NCBI GenBank assembly: GCA_013286045.1
Contig: JABDGM010000020.1
Coordinates: forward strand, 6,591 to 53,726
Direction of reading: 5' to 3'
Length of the DNA stretch: 47,136 nucleotides
Source: Planctomycetota bacterium
Lineage (GTDB): Bacteria > Planctomycetota > Planctomycetia > Pirellulales > Lacipirellulaceae
Under the pieces are notes generated by a model that was given only the letters and a program-made list of their open reading frames with translations, did not search any database and was not told the origin of the DNA. The translations under genes and the position numbers were made by a program. Positions within the stretch are counted from its first letter, which is position 1; each line of letters starts with the position of its first letter. This document shows, piece after piece, positions 15,895 through 23,763 of this stretch.

Positions 15895-16986
15895 ATGAAG
15901 TGCTGTAGGTCTTTCCATCGGCGGCCGCTCGGATTCACGCTAGTCGAGCTGCTGGTCGTCATTGCCATCATCGGCATCCTCGTGGCGCTGCTCTTACCGG
16001 CGATTCAATCGGCGCGTGAAGCCGCGCGGCGCACGAGCTGCGTGAACGGTCTCAAAAACATCGCGCTCTCTTGCTTGAACTATGAATCGGCCAAGGGCGC
16101 GCTTCCGCCGGGCAGCACGTTGCCAATACCTTACAAGGGAGATACGTCGAGCGGGATCGGCTGGCCTGTTCTGATTTTGCCGTATGTCGAAGAGAGCACG
16201 GTCAGCGAGGCAGCACTCGCCGAATATAAAACGACCGGCGACATGTATCGAGACACTCCCGAGATGACTGCGCTCAATAGCATGATGTTGCCGGTGTATT
16301 TGTGCCCGAGCGACCCCGAGCTTAAATATCAATTGGAAAAGTACGGCACTCCTGGAACGGCTGCGAAGAATCGCAAAGGCATGAGCTACTCGGGAGTGCT
16401 AGGTTCCTACTACAGTCGCACGGGAGTCTCGAAGACGACCAAGACGGCGGGTATTTATTGCGTCTGGGGAAATCCGAACCCGCAGGACCTGTTAGGCCCG
16501 AACAATTTCGATGGGCTTTTGATTCACGATTGGGGGGTGCGGCTTAAACAAGTCACCGACGGTACAAGCAAGACGATGATGATCGGCGAACGGACGTATC
16601 AAATTCGGGCGTGGATGATCGGAGCCTACTTCACGACGCCGACCGACCCGCCGTTCAATGTCCACTCGTCGGTTCCTCCCTACGGCCCGCAGCCTGAGAC
16701 GGCGTTTTTCGCTTGCAAGAATATCAACGATATTGCACTGCTCAATCATGATCCTTACACGGGCTGCTATATCGGTCACGACAACTCGATGGGAGATCGC
16801 CCGAACGTTCCCGATAGCACGCCGCGCACCATTTCGTGCAATAACCTGCCGTTCGGAAGTTATCACCCAGGCGGGGTGAATTTTGCGTTTGGTGATGGCA
16901 GTGTCCAATTCCTGAACGACAATTTAGACACGAAGACGTACCTGGCGATGGGTTCGCGCAACGGCGAAGAAGTGAGCTCGCAATGA
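15895..16986 (+). CDS. DUF1559 prepilin-like protein
   Basis: 363 residues from the ATG at 15895, which gives the expected short basic leader MKCCRSFHRRPLG before FTLVELLVV; a longer frame would overlap the upstream lipoprotein gene. The mature protein opens with the pseudopilin helix and 'AIQSAREAARRTSCVNGLKN'. The C-terminal DUF1559 signature is HPGGVNFAFGDGSVQFL, near residue 325. GGGGAGGGAG at 15861-15870 is purine-rich but about 25 bases from the ATG, so it is probably not the ribosome site. The stop overlaps the next lipoprotein gene by four bases (ATGA), strong evidence for translational coupling of the pair. Confidence 0.88.
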   Translation: MKCCRSFHRRPLGFTLVELLVVIAIIGILVALLLPAIQSAREAARRTSCVNGLKNIALSCLNYESAKGALPPGSTLPIPYKGDTSSGIGWPVLILPYVEESTVSEAALAEYKTTGDMYRDTPEMTALNSMMLPVYLCPSDPELKYQLEKYGTPGTAAKNRKGMSYSGVLGSYYSRTGVSKTTKTAGIYCVWGNPNPQDLLGPNNFDGLLIHDWGVRLKQVTDGTSKTMMIGERTYQIRAWMIGAYFTTPTDPPFNVHSSVPPYGPQPETAFFACKNINDIALLNHDPYTGCYIGHDNSMGDRPNVPDSTPRTISCNNLPFGSYHPGGVNFAFGDGSVQFLNDNLDTKTYLAMGSRNGEEVSSQ

Positions 16987-17384
16987 GGCGAGCGCGCGGG
17001 TGGCGAGCCTGGTGCGCAACTGTGTTGCTGACGGCGACAGCTGTGGGTTGCCAGAAGCCATCGGGCGGCGTGCCGATTCACGGGCACGTTTCTTATCAGG
17101 GTCAGCCCGTTGAAAGCGCCGCTGTGATGTTTTATCCGGAGCACGGTCGCGCGGCTGCGGCGAGCACCGACGCGGCCGGCGAGTATCACGCAAGCCTGCC
17201 GCCCGGCGAGTATGTCGTGACGGTGAATGTGAGCGTTAAACCTCCGGCTGGTTGGAAGGAAGGCGATCCGATCCCAGCTCCCAAGGTGGTACTGCCAGAC
17301 AAGTACACAAGCCGGGCAAAAACGAGCGTTAAGGCCAACGTGAAAGCGGACCAAACGGACTCGATTGACTTCGATCTGAAGTAG
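16983..17384 (+). CDS. Small lipoprotein, carboxypeptidase-regulatory/transthyretin-like
   Basis: 133 residues. The start overlaps the DUF1559 stop in an ATGA. A basic N-terminus and hydrophobic stretch end in ATAVGC, a lipobox with Cys23 as the likely lipidated residue. One beta-sandwich domain follows ('IHGHVSYQGQPVESAAVMFYP', 'TDAAGEYHASLPPGEYVVTVN', 'VVLPDKYTSRAKTSVKANV'), the same fold as the lipoprotein at 15360, though the sequences differ widely. It probably works beside the DUF1559 protein encoded just upstream; nothing more specific can be said. Confidence 0.82.
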   Translation: MRRARGWRAWCATVLLTATAVGCQKPSGGVPIHGHVSYQGQPVESAAVMFYPEHGRAAAASTDAAGEYHASLPPGEYVVTVNVSVKPPAGWKEGDPIPAPKVVLPDKYTSRAKTSVKANVKADQTDSIDFDLK

Positions 17385-17504
17385 CGGCTTAAGGAAAGCC
17401 GAATATGGCGCGGAAGGCCGTATTTCCCCATGCAAAAGAGATAAACGGCTGCGCAGAAATCTGTTGCCCCGCCTGTAGATGCAATTTAGCTTGGCAGATA
17501 TAGG

Positions 17505-17518
17505 CGGCTAAATAGCCG
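17505..17518. promoter_or_regulatory. Palindrome upstream of GH25 gene
   Basis: CGGCTA-AA-TAGCCG, a perfect 6-base inverted repeat with a two-base centre, 29 bases before the ATG at 17548. Its size and place suit a repressor site or a small leader hairpin; there is no independent support. Confidence 0.3.
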
Positions 17519-17547
17519 TGGAGCGATCGTTGGAACAGAGAGGCGGA

Positions 17548-19986
17548 ATGCAAAGCAGACGGGCCAACGCAAGTTTCGGGCGCACCATTTCTACGGTGGC
17601 GTTGTCGTTCGTCGCGCTTCTAACGATATCCCATGCCGCGTCAGGTCAGCGTGTGCTAGGGGTCGATATTTCGGCTCATCAGGGGAATGTTTCGCAGAGC
17701 ACTTGGACGAACAATATCGCCGGTGCAGGCCGCTCGTTTGCAATCATTCGCTCAACTCGCGGCGGCACAACCGGTGAAGATCATCGACAAGGCGGCTATC
17801 CCTCGGGAGACACCACATTCTACAACCTGTCGCAGCGGTACGATGATCCGTACTTCGTACAGAACATGAATTTCGCGACGAACGCGGGTCTGTTTGCCGG
17901 CTCCTATCAGCGCACGCGTGCGGATATTCTTGCCAACACTGTGAATTCAGACGGCGTGACAACCGCGGGCGTCGCGAACAACGGGACGGATGAGGGCACG
18001 CACATGATTCAAATGGCGGGCGCGTTCATGCGGCCCGGCTACATGATGCCCGTTATGGATTTCGAGGACGGGCAAACATCGCGCACGCCTGATCAACTGG
18101 CCCAATTTGCGATTCAATTCTCCACGAAAATCTATAACACGATGGGGATTCGCCCCATGATGTATATCAATGGCACGTGGTCCAGCACGCTGCAGAGCGT
18201 TTCGAACTCGGCGAATGCCGATCCTGCGCTGGCGTTTTTGCGCGATCAGTTGGCGAAGCCGGCAACCAGTACTCCGAGCGTAGTAGGCCCCGCGTTTCCG
18301 GCGCTGTGGAATGCGCGATATGACTTGACAGCCAATATCCAAACAGCCAACCCGAAGGATACGGCTTCGACGTTTTACGGGCCTTGGGACGACTATGGGG
18401 ACTCGCAGCCGTGGGATTTTTGGCAGCACTCAAGTTCGGGCAGCATTTCGGGAATTATTGGCGCCGTTGACTTGGACGTATCGCACGGCGACATCGAATA
18501 CTTGAAGGACTTTCTAATCCCCGCGCTCTGGACGAACGACAGCAGCGGAGATTGGAGTTCGCTTGGAAACTGGAACAGCGGACAAACCCCGGTGGCGCCC
18601 ATCCATTCGTCCGGCCAACTGACGCCAATTGGAACTCAGACGCTACCGACACCGCGTTTGCCGGGCGCAGCCGGCAGCGGTCCCACCTCCGGCCAATACG
18701 ATACCGTCATTCTCGAGCGCCCGAACGCGAACATTACCGTCACGTTCTCCACCGGATCGATCAATATTCGCAAGCTCTACATGCGCGAAACGCTGAATAT
18801 CACCGGCGGCACGCTCACAATTAACTACGATCCGAACTACGTTTCGGATACGGTCAACTATCCCAACGCGCTGCGATCGGGATCGATTTCGGCGCAGTTC
18901 TCGGGGCCGGTGACGCTTGGCGGTAGCGGTAGCCTAAATGTCAATACGCTGCAGGTGGATGCGGCGCAGACCTTCACGTTGCTTGGGAGCTCCGGCACGC
19001 TTTCCTTCCGGCAAATCAATTTGATACCCAGCGCTTCGACGCCTGCGCAAATTGCCGTGACGGGCGACGTTAACATCAATCCACTCAACGGTGCGACCGC
19101 AACCATCTCTCGTGGGGCGGGCACCGGAAATACTGGCGGCTTGGATCTGCAGGGTGGAACTCGGACGTTCAATGTCGGCAACGGCAGCTCCAACGTCGAC
19201 CTCGACGTCGCGGTTCCGATTACGAATGGTGGTTTAGTAAAAAATGGAGCCGGCACAATGCGGCTGAGCGCCGCAAATGCCTTTACCGGTGGTATTGCCG
19301 TAAACGCGGGAACCCTATTTCTTGATGGCACGAATGGCGCTGGTGTCGCCACGGTTGATGGCGGGGTGTTGGGTGGCGTAGGTTTCGTATCTGCCGTGGT
19401 TACGGTTAACAATTCAGGGCATCTCGCTCCGGGCGATGGCAACATTGGCTCTTTTGCCGTCGGTGCCCTGACGCTCAATGTCGGATCCGTTCTCGACTTC
19501 GAATTTGGTGCCACCGCCGATCAACTTAATGTGGCTGGGTTAATAAAGCTGAATGGCGGTTCAGTAACGTTGAGCGATTTGGGCGGGCTTGGCTTCGGCA
19601 CGTACTCTTTAATTCATTACGGCAGTCTCAGCGGCAGCGTCAGCAGCCTTGCAGTATCGACGACCTCGAACAACGAGAGTTACCGGCTAATCGACACGGG
19701 TAGCACGATCGATTTGCAGGTGTCTATCCTAGGCGATTTTAATTTCGATGGCGTGGTAGATTTAGGCGACTACGTGCTGTGGCGCAAAGGATTGGGCACG
19801 ACTTACACTCAGAGCGATTACGACACCTGGCGCACTCACTTCGGTCAAACTGTGGCCGGTGGTGGATCTCAGCTATCTCAAGGCTCTGCTGTTCCGGAAC
19901 CAGCGACATGCACGCTGGGTATTTGTGCGGCGGCGTTTCTCATCGGGGTCGGCGGACGGCGGCGATCACGGTCAACGCCCTTTTAA
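17548..19986 (+). CDS. GH25 lysozyme fused to beta-strand-repeat stalk, dockerin-like segment and PEP-CTERM
   Basis: 812 residues from the ATG at 17548 (ribosome site GAGAGG at 17538-17543; a GTG ten codons upstream is the alternative). After a signal peptide comes a glycoside hydrolase family 25 domain (about 34-310): it opens VLGVDISAHQG (Asp40) and carries the catalytic-type pair in VMDFEDG (Asp171, Glu173), then FWQHSSSGSISGIIGAVDLDVSHG at its end, as in N,O-diacetylmuramidases. The rest is autotransporter-associated beta-strand repeat (for example 'GLVKNGAGTMRLSAANAFTG'), a dockerin-like pair (GDFNFDGVVDLGDYVLWRKG, SDYDTWRTHFG) and a PEP-CTERM tail (VPEPATCTLG, hydrophobic helix, GGRRRSRS). 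It should be a surface-displayed muramidase. It lies 184 bases upstream of the muropeptide salvage genes. Confidence 0.85.
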   Translation: MQSRRANASFGRTISTVALSFVALLTISHAASGQRVLGVDISAHQGNVSQSTWTNNIAGAGRSFAIIRSTRGGTTGEDHRQGGYPSGDTTFYNLSQRYDDPYFVQNMNFATNAGLFAGSYQRTRADILANTVNSDGVTTAGVANNGTDEGTHMIQMAGAFMRPGYMMPVMDFEDGQTSRTPDQLAQFAIQFSTKIYNTMGIRPMMYINGTWSSTLQSVSNSANADPALAFLRDQLAKPATSTPSVVGPAFPALWNARYDLTANIQTANPKDTASTFYGPWDDYGDSQPWDFWQHSSSGSISGIIGAVDLDVSHGDIEYLKDFLIPALWTNDSSGDWSSLGNWNSGQTPVAPIHSSGQLTPIGTQTLPTPRLPGAAGSGPTSGQYDTVILERPNANITVTFSTGSINIRKLYMRETLNITGGTLTINYDPNYVSDTVNYPNALRSGSISAQFSGPVTLGGSGSLNVNTLQVDAAQTFTLLGSSGTLSFRQINLIPSASTPAQIAVTGDVNINPLNGATATISRGAGTGNTGGLDLQGGTRTFNVGNGSSNVDLDVAVPITNGGLVKNGAGTMRLSAANAFTGGIAVNAGTLFLDGTNGAGVATVDGGVLGGVGFVSAVVTVNNSGHLAPGDGNIGSFAVGALTLNVGSVLDFEFGATADQLNVAGLIKLNGGSVTLSDLGGLGFGTYSLIHYGSLSGSVSSLAVSTTSNNESYRLIDTGSTIDLQVSILGDFNFDGVVDLGDYVLWRKGLGTTYTQSDYDTWRTHFGQTVAGGGSQLSQGSAVPEPATCTLGICAAAFLIGVGGRRRSRSTPF

Positions 19987-20098
19987 ATTCGCGGCAGAAG
20001 TAGGCGGCGTGCGTAATAACGCGAGCATGCTGCGCTCGGGGTCCTGCAAAACCGGTCGTTTCTAAGTTATTCTAGATGCACCATCGGTCGGCGTTCCG

Positions 20099-20119
20099 CC
20101 CGCAACTCTTTATTGCGGG
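20099..20119 (+). promoter_or_regulatory. Leader hairpin ahead of the muropeptide operon
   Basis: CCCGCAA (20099-20105) and TTGCGGG (20113-20119) form a perfect 7-base stem with a seven-base loop, 51 bases before the first ATG of the operon. No T-run follows, so it would lie in the 5' leader rather than end the upstream transcript. Confidence 0.35.
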
Positions 20120-20170
20120 TTCCGCGCGTCGCGGCAGCGACCTCGGCCGCACGTCAATCTGGAAGTTTCC

Positions 20171-21862
20171 ATGCGCACATCTCGCCGCGCTCGCAGCGTC
20201 GGAATTCTGACTTTACTGGTACTAATCGCGGAGTTCTGCACATCGCTCGATCAAACGCTGATGGCGGCCGCGCCGGATTCAGCAGATGGTCCGCCACCCC
20301 TTGCGCGCGAGTTTCGCGGCGTTTGGGTGGCGACCGTGAAGAATATCGATTGGCCTTCGAAGCCAGGCCTGTCGGGAGACGACCAGCAACGCGAGCTAAT
20401 CGCAATTCTGGACAAGTGCATTGATCTGAACCTGAACGCCGTCGTCCTCCAAATTCGCACGCAAGCCGATGCACTTTATCCTTCCCAGCTGGAACCGTGG
20501 TCGGAATTCCTTTCGGGCCGCATGGGGCAGCCGCCGAATCCGTACTACGACCCGCTCGAGTTCGCTGTGAAAGAGGCCCATCACCGTGGCCTGCAGCTGC
20601 ATGTGTGGTTTAATCCGTATCGGGTCCGAGTTCCTCAGCCGAGCGACATTTCGGACAAGGACTCTCCTGAAAAGGATTCGAAGGACCAGGATCTTGCGTC
20701 AAATGAAGACGCGCCTGCTACCAAAGGCAAGAAGCGCACTGAGAAAAGTAGTCCTGCTTCCCAGGATCATGCTAGCGTGGCGCATGCCAACATTGTGCGG
20801 AAGTACGGCAAGTACCTGTGGTTCGACCCGGGTGAGCCCGAGGCGGAAGAGCAATTCATTGCGGTCCTCAATGACGTCGTCAAACGCTACGACATCGACG
20901 GCGTACATATCGATGACTACTTCTATCCGTATGAAGAAAAAGGCAAGGACGGGAAGATTATCCCATTTCCCGATGACGAAAGTTATGCCCGCGCCAAATC
21001 GAAAGGGGAAACGCTCGAACTGGCCGACTGGCGGCGGCAAAACGTCGACCACTTGATTCATCGGATGTACGACGAGGTGAAGAAGGCCAAGCCGTGGGTC
21101 CTGGTGGGAATTAGCCCGTTCGGTATTTGGCGACCGGGCAATCCGGAAGGTACCGAAGGATACGATCAATACAACAAGCTCTACGCAGACGCCCGAAAGT
21201 GGGAGCGCGAAGGCTGGCTCGATTATCTGACGCCGCAGCTCTATTGGACGATGTCGGCCGAGCACCACGGATACGGGTCGCTGCTGGGTTGGTGGGCGGA
21301 GCAGAATGTCGAGAAGAGGCACCTGTGGCCGGGCAACTTCACGTCCAAGCTCGAACACAAGCTGGTCGACAAAGACGAAAAGGAAGACAACAAAAAGGAA
21401 AAACTGAAAATGTGGGAGGTGGATGAACTGCTCCGCCAAATCGAAGCGACACGCGCTACGCCGGGCGCGACAGGCAATGTTCATTTCAGCATGAAGGCGT
21501 TCATGCGCGACTACGGGGGCATCGACGAGAAACTGAAAAACGGACTTTATGCCGAGCCGGCGCTCCTCCCAGAATCATCTTGGCTAGGAGACGAAACGCC
21601 CTCGAAGCCCGAGGTTTCTGCCGAAAGCGGTAAAGATGGTCTCGTTATAAAGATGAAGCTCCCGCAAGGTTCTCCTTGGCAATGGCTCGTTCGTACGAAG
21701 ACTTCGCAAGGCTGGCAGACGGCCGTCGTGGCGGGGGGTGAGAGTCGGTTTACTCTCAAGGGCGCTGCAGATGCTGAACCAACAGAGGTCTACGTGTCAG
21801 CAGTCTCACGCTTGAGTCGCGAAGGCGAGGCGACTCGGTCGATCGTGAAGCACCCGAAGTAA
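20171..21862 (+). CDS. GHL10 (DUF187) family glycoside hydrolase, DigH/YddW-like
   Basis: 563 residues with a signal peptide (about 5-33). The DUF187/GHL10 fold is clear: EFRGVWVATVKNIDWPSKPG near residue 47, 'AVVLQIRTQADALYPSQLEPW' at 90-110, and the active-site motif DGVHIDDYFYPY at 243-254, then GISPFGIWRPG. E. coli DigH (YddW), of the same family, cleaves peptidoglycan glycan strands stripped of peptides. Here it leads a muropeptide operon, so a similar activity on denuded glycan is the best guess. A charged low-complexity insert (about 158-203, rich in Lys, Asp, Ser) and a second one near 400-415 interrupt the barrel. A C-terminal beta domain (about 475-563) may bind sugar. The MFS gene begins four bases after its stop. 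Confidence 0.85.
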   Translation: MRTSRRARSVGILTLLVLIAEFCTSLDQTLMAAAPDSADGPPPLAREFRGVWVATVKNIDWPSKPGLSGDDQQRELIAILDKCIDLNLNAVVLQIRTQADALYPSQLEPWSEFLSGRMGQPPNPYYDPLEFAVKEAHHRGLQLHVWFNPYRVRVPQPSDISDKDSPEKDSKDQDLASNEDAPATKGKKRTEKSSPASQDHASVAHANIVRKYGKYLWFDPGEPEAEEQFIAVLNDVVKRYDIDGVHIDDYFYPYEEKGKDGKIIPFPDDESYARAKSKGETLELADWRRQNVDHLIHRMYDEVKKAKPWVLVGISPFGIWRPGNPEGTEGYDQYNKLYADARKWEREGWLDYLTPQLYWTMSAEHHGYGSLLGWWAEQNVEKRHLWPGNFTSKLEHKLVDKDEKEDNKKEKLKMWEVDELLRQIEATRATPGATGNVHFSMKAFMRDYGGIDEKLKNGLYAEPALLPESSWLGDETPSKPEVSAESGKDGLVIKMKLPQGSPWQWLVRTKTSQGWQTAVVAGGESRFTLKGAADAEPTEVYVSAVSRLSREGEATRSIVKHPK

Positions 21863-21866
21863 GCAC

Positions 21867-23756
21867 ATGGCATTCGGCCTAAACTCGAATGAAGTTGTCG
21901 AGCCAACGGCCCGTGGGCCGTGGTGGTGGGTTCCTAGCTTATACTTCGCGCAAGGCGTTCCGTATGTTGTCGTGATGACGGTCGCCGTCATTATGTTCAA
22001 GCGACTTGGGGTGGGAAACACACAAATCGCGCTCTACACGAGCTGGCTTTATCTGCCCTACGTGATCAAGCCGCTTTGGAGCCCGCTGGTTCAGCGCATC
22101 GGAACTCGTCGTGCTTGGGTCGTTGTCATGCAAATGATCGTGGCATTGGGCCTTGCATGCGTAGCTTTTTCGATCCCGCTTGAAAGCTTTCTGCGATGGA
22201 GCCTCGTGGCGCTTGCGACGGTGGCAGTTTGTTCCGCTACGCACGACGTAGCTGCCGATGGTTTCTATCTGCTGGCCCTTACACCGCATCAGCAGGCTTG
22301 GTTCGTCGGCATCCGCAGCACGGCGTATCGAATGGCGATGATCGCAGGCCAAGGTCTGCTTGTAATGCTGGCCGGTGCGCTGGAATCCTCGACTGGCTTG
22401 CCCGTAATTGAGATTCCGATTGTCGCAGCGGCTGCTGATTCGGCGCAACGATCATTCGCACCAGAAGACTTTAAGGCCCCGTCTTCCGCGGATTCGCAAG
22501 CAATTCTTGTGGATCAACCCAAGTACGAAATTAGCTATGGTGGAGTGGTCGCCGCAGTGGCCAAATCGACAAAAGACTCTGTCCGCGAGTGGAACGTAAA
22601 GCACGGCTTTTATTCAAAACCCGAGACGGCTGCACAAAAGACGGCAGCGAAGGCAGTTTGGTTGCAGCAATTGGAAGCATGGATTCGCTCACGATTTGGC
22701 GCAGCGAAAGATCGCGCCGCGCCAGCGCAAGATCGAGTTGGCGACTTCGCAATTGTCTTATTGCGACTTGCTCGGCCCGTCACCAGCGGGGAACAGCAGA
22801 TCGTACAGTTCGGCCGGGCCAGCGGCGACAGCAATTTCGATGTCGTAGAAGGTGAGCGCTTTGTCCTCAATGACACGAATTCGAGTTATCCGTTTGCGGC
22901 AATTGTTCAAATTGATTCGAAAATGAATCAAGCGTCCGAAGCGACATTTGAAGTTCGTTCCGGAAATTTGCGACTTGCGTGGTCCGTAACGTTCTTCATC
23001 GTCGCCGGTGGTTTTTTGGCCTTTTGCGTTTATCACTTTCTCGTATTGCCGCGTCCGGCGGTTGACATCTCCGGATCGCAAGCGAACGAAGTGGCAACCG
23101 GATTCTCGAGCTTTCTCATTCCCTTCGCGGATTTCTTCCGCAAGCCGCGAATTATCGCGATCTTGGCGTTTTTGCTTTTGTTTCGATTCCCGGAAGCTCA
23201 ACTCGTCAAACTCTCTACTCCATTTCTTCTCGACTCGCGTGAGGTGGGTGGCTTGGCCCTTACGACAGCGGAAGTAGGCGTTGTCTACGGAACGATTGGT
23301 GTCGCCACGCTCACAATGGGCGGCCTGATCGGCGGATTTGTCGTGGCCCGCGGAGGTTTGGGGCGCTGCCTGTGGCCGATGGCGCTCGCGATACATTTAC
23401 CGAATCTCGCGTTCCTATTCCTTGCGTACGCGCAGCCAGAAAGTCGCTGGCTGATCACAGTTGCTGTTGCGGTGGAGCAGTTCGGATACGGTTTTGGATT
23501 TACGGCTTACATGTTGTACTGCGTTTACGTGGCTGCGGGACGATATCAGACCGTGCATTATGCCCTTTGCACCGGTTGCATGGCGCTAGGAATGATGATT
23601 CCAGGAATGTGGAGCGGGTGGCTGGAAGAACTTATCGGCTATCAGCACTTTTTTGTGTGGATTATGCTGGCGATGATCCCTAGTTTGATCGCGGTGGCGT
23701 TGATTCCTTACGATCGCGATTTTGGTAAGAAAAATGCTCCTCAGCCCGCGGTCTAA
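21867..23756 (+). CDS. AmpG-like MFS muropeptide permease with large internal insertion
   Basis: 629 residues, against about 490 for E. coli AmpG. The first block of membrane helices (about 20-172) opens 'WVPSLYFAQGVPYVVVMTVAV' and contains ATHDVAADGFYLLAL (124-138), equivalent to the SQDIVIDAYR-type motif of AmpG transporters, which import GlcNAc-anhydroMurNAc peptides. A soluble insertion of about 200 residues (172-369), rich in Ala, Lys, Gln and Asp, follows; it has no motif I know. The second helix block (371 onward) starts 'AWSVTFFIVAGGFLAFCVYH' and ends in a short basic tail. The neighbours NagZ, LdcA and an epimerase support a muropeptide substrate. The substrate is inferred; the MFS identity is firm. 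Confidence 0.8.
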   Translation: MAFGLNSNEVVEPTARGPWWWVPSLYFAQGVPYVVVMTVAVIMFKRLGVGNTQIALYTSWLYLPYVIKPLWSPLVQRIGTRRAWVVVMQMIVALGLACVAFSIPLESFLRWSLVALATVAVCSATHDVAADGFYLLALTPHQQAWFVGIRSTAYRMAMIAGQGLLVMLAGALESSTGLPVIEIPIVAAAADSAQRSFAPEDFKAPSSADSQAILVDQPKYEISYGGVVAAVAKSTKDSVREWNVKHGFYSKPETAAQKTAAKAVWLQQLEAWIRSRFGAAKDRAAPAQDRVGDFAIVLLRLARPVTSGEQQIVQFGRASGDSNFDVVEGERFVLNDTNSSYPFAAIVQIDSKMNQASEATFEVRSGNLRLAWSVTFFIVAGGFLAFCVYHFLVLPRPAVDISGSQANEVATGFSSFLIPFADFFRKPRIIAILAFLLLFRFPEAQLVKLSTPFLLDSREVGGLALTTAEVGVVYGTIGVATLTMGGLIGGFVVARGGLGRCLWPMALAIHLPNLAFLFLAYAQPESRWLITVAVAVEQFGYGFGFTAYMLYCVYVAAGRYQTVHYALCTGCMALGMMIPGMWSGWLEELIGYQHFFVWIMLAMIPSLIAVALIPYDRDFGKKNAPQPAV

Positions 23757-23763
23757 GCCGTCT

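Noticed and set aside
20699..21484. 261-codon minus-strand frame
   Set aside because: It is antisense to the GHL10 gene, with hydrophobic low-complexity content and no start signal.
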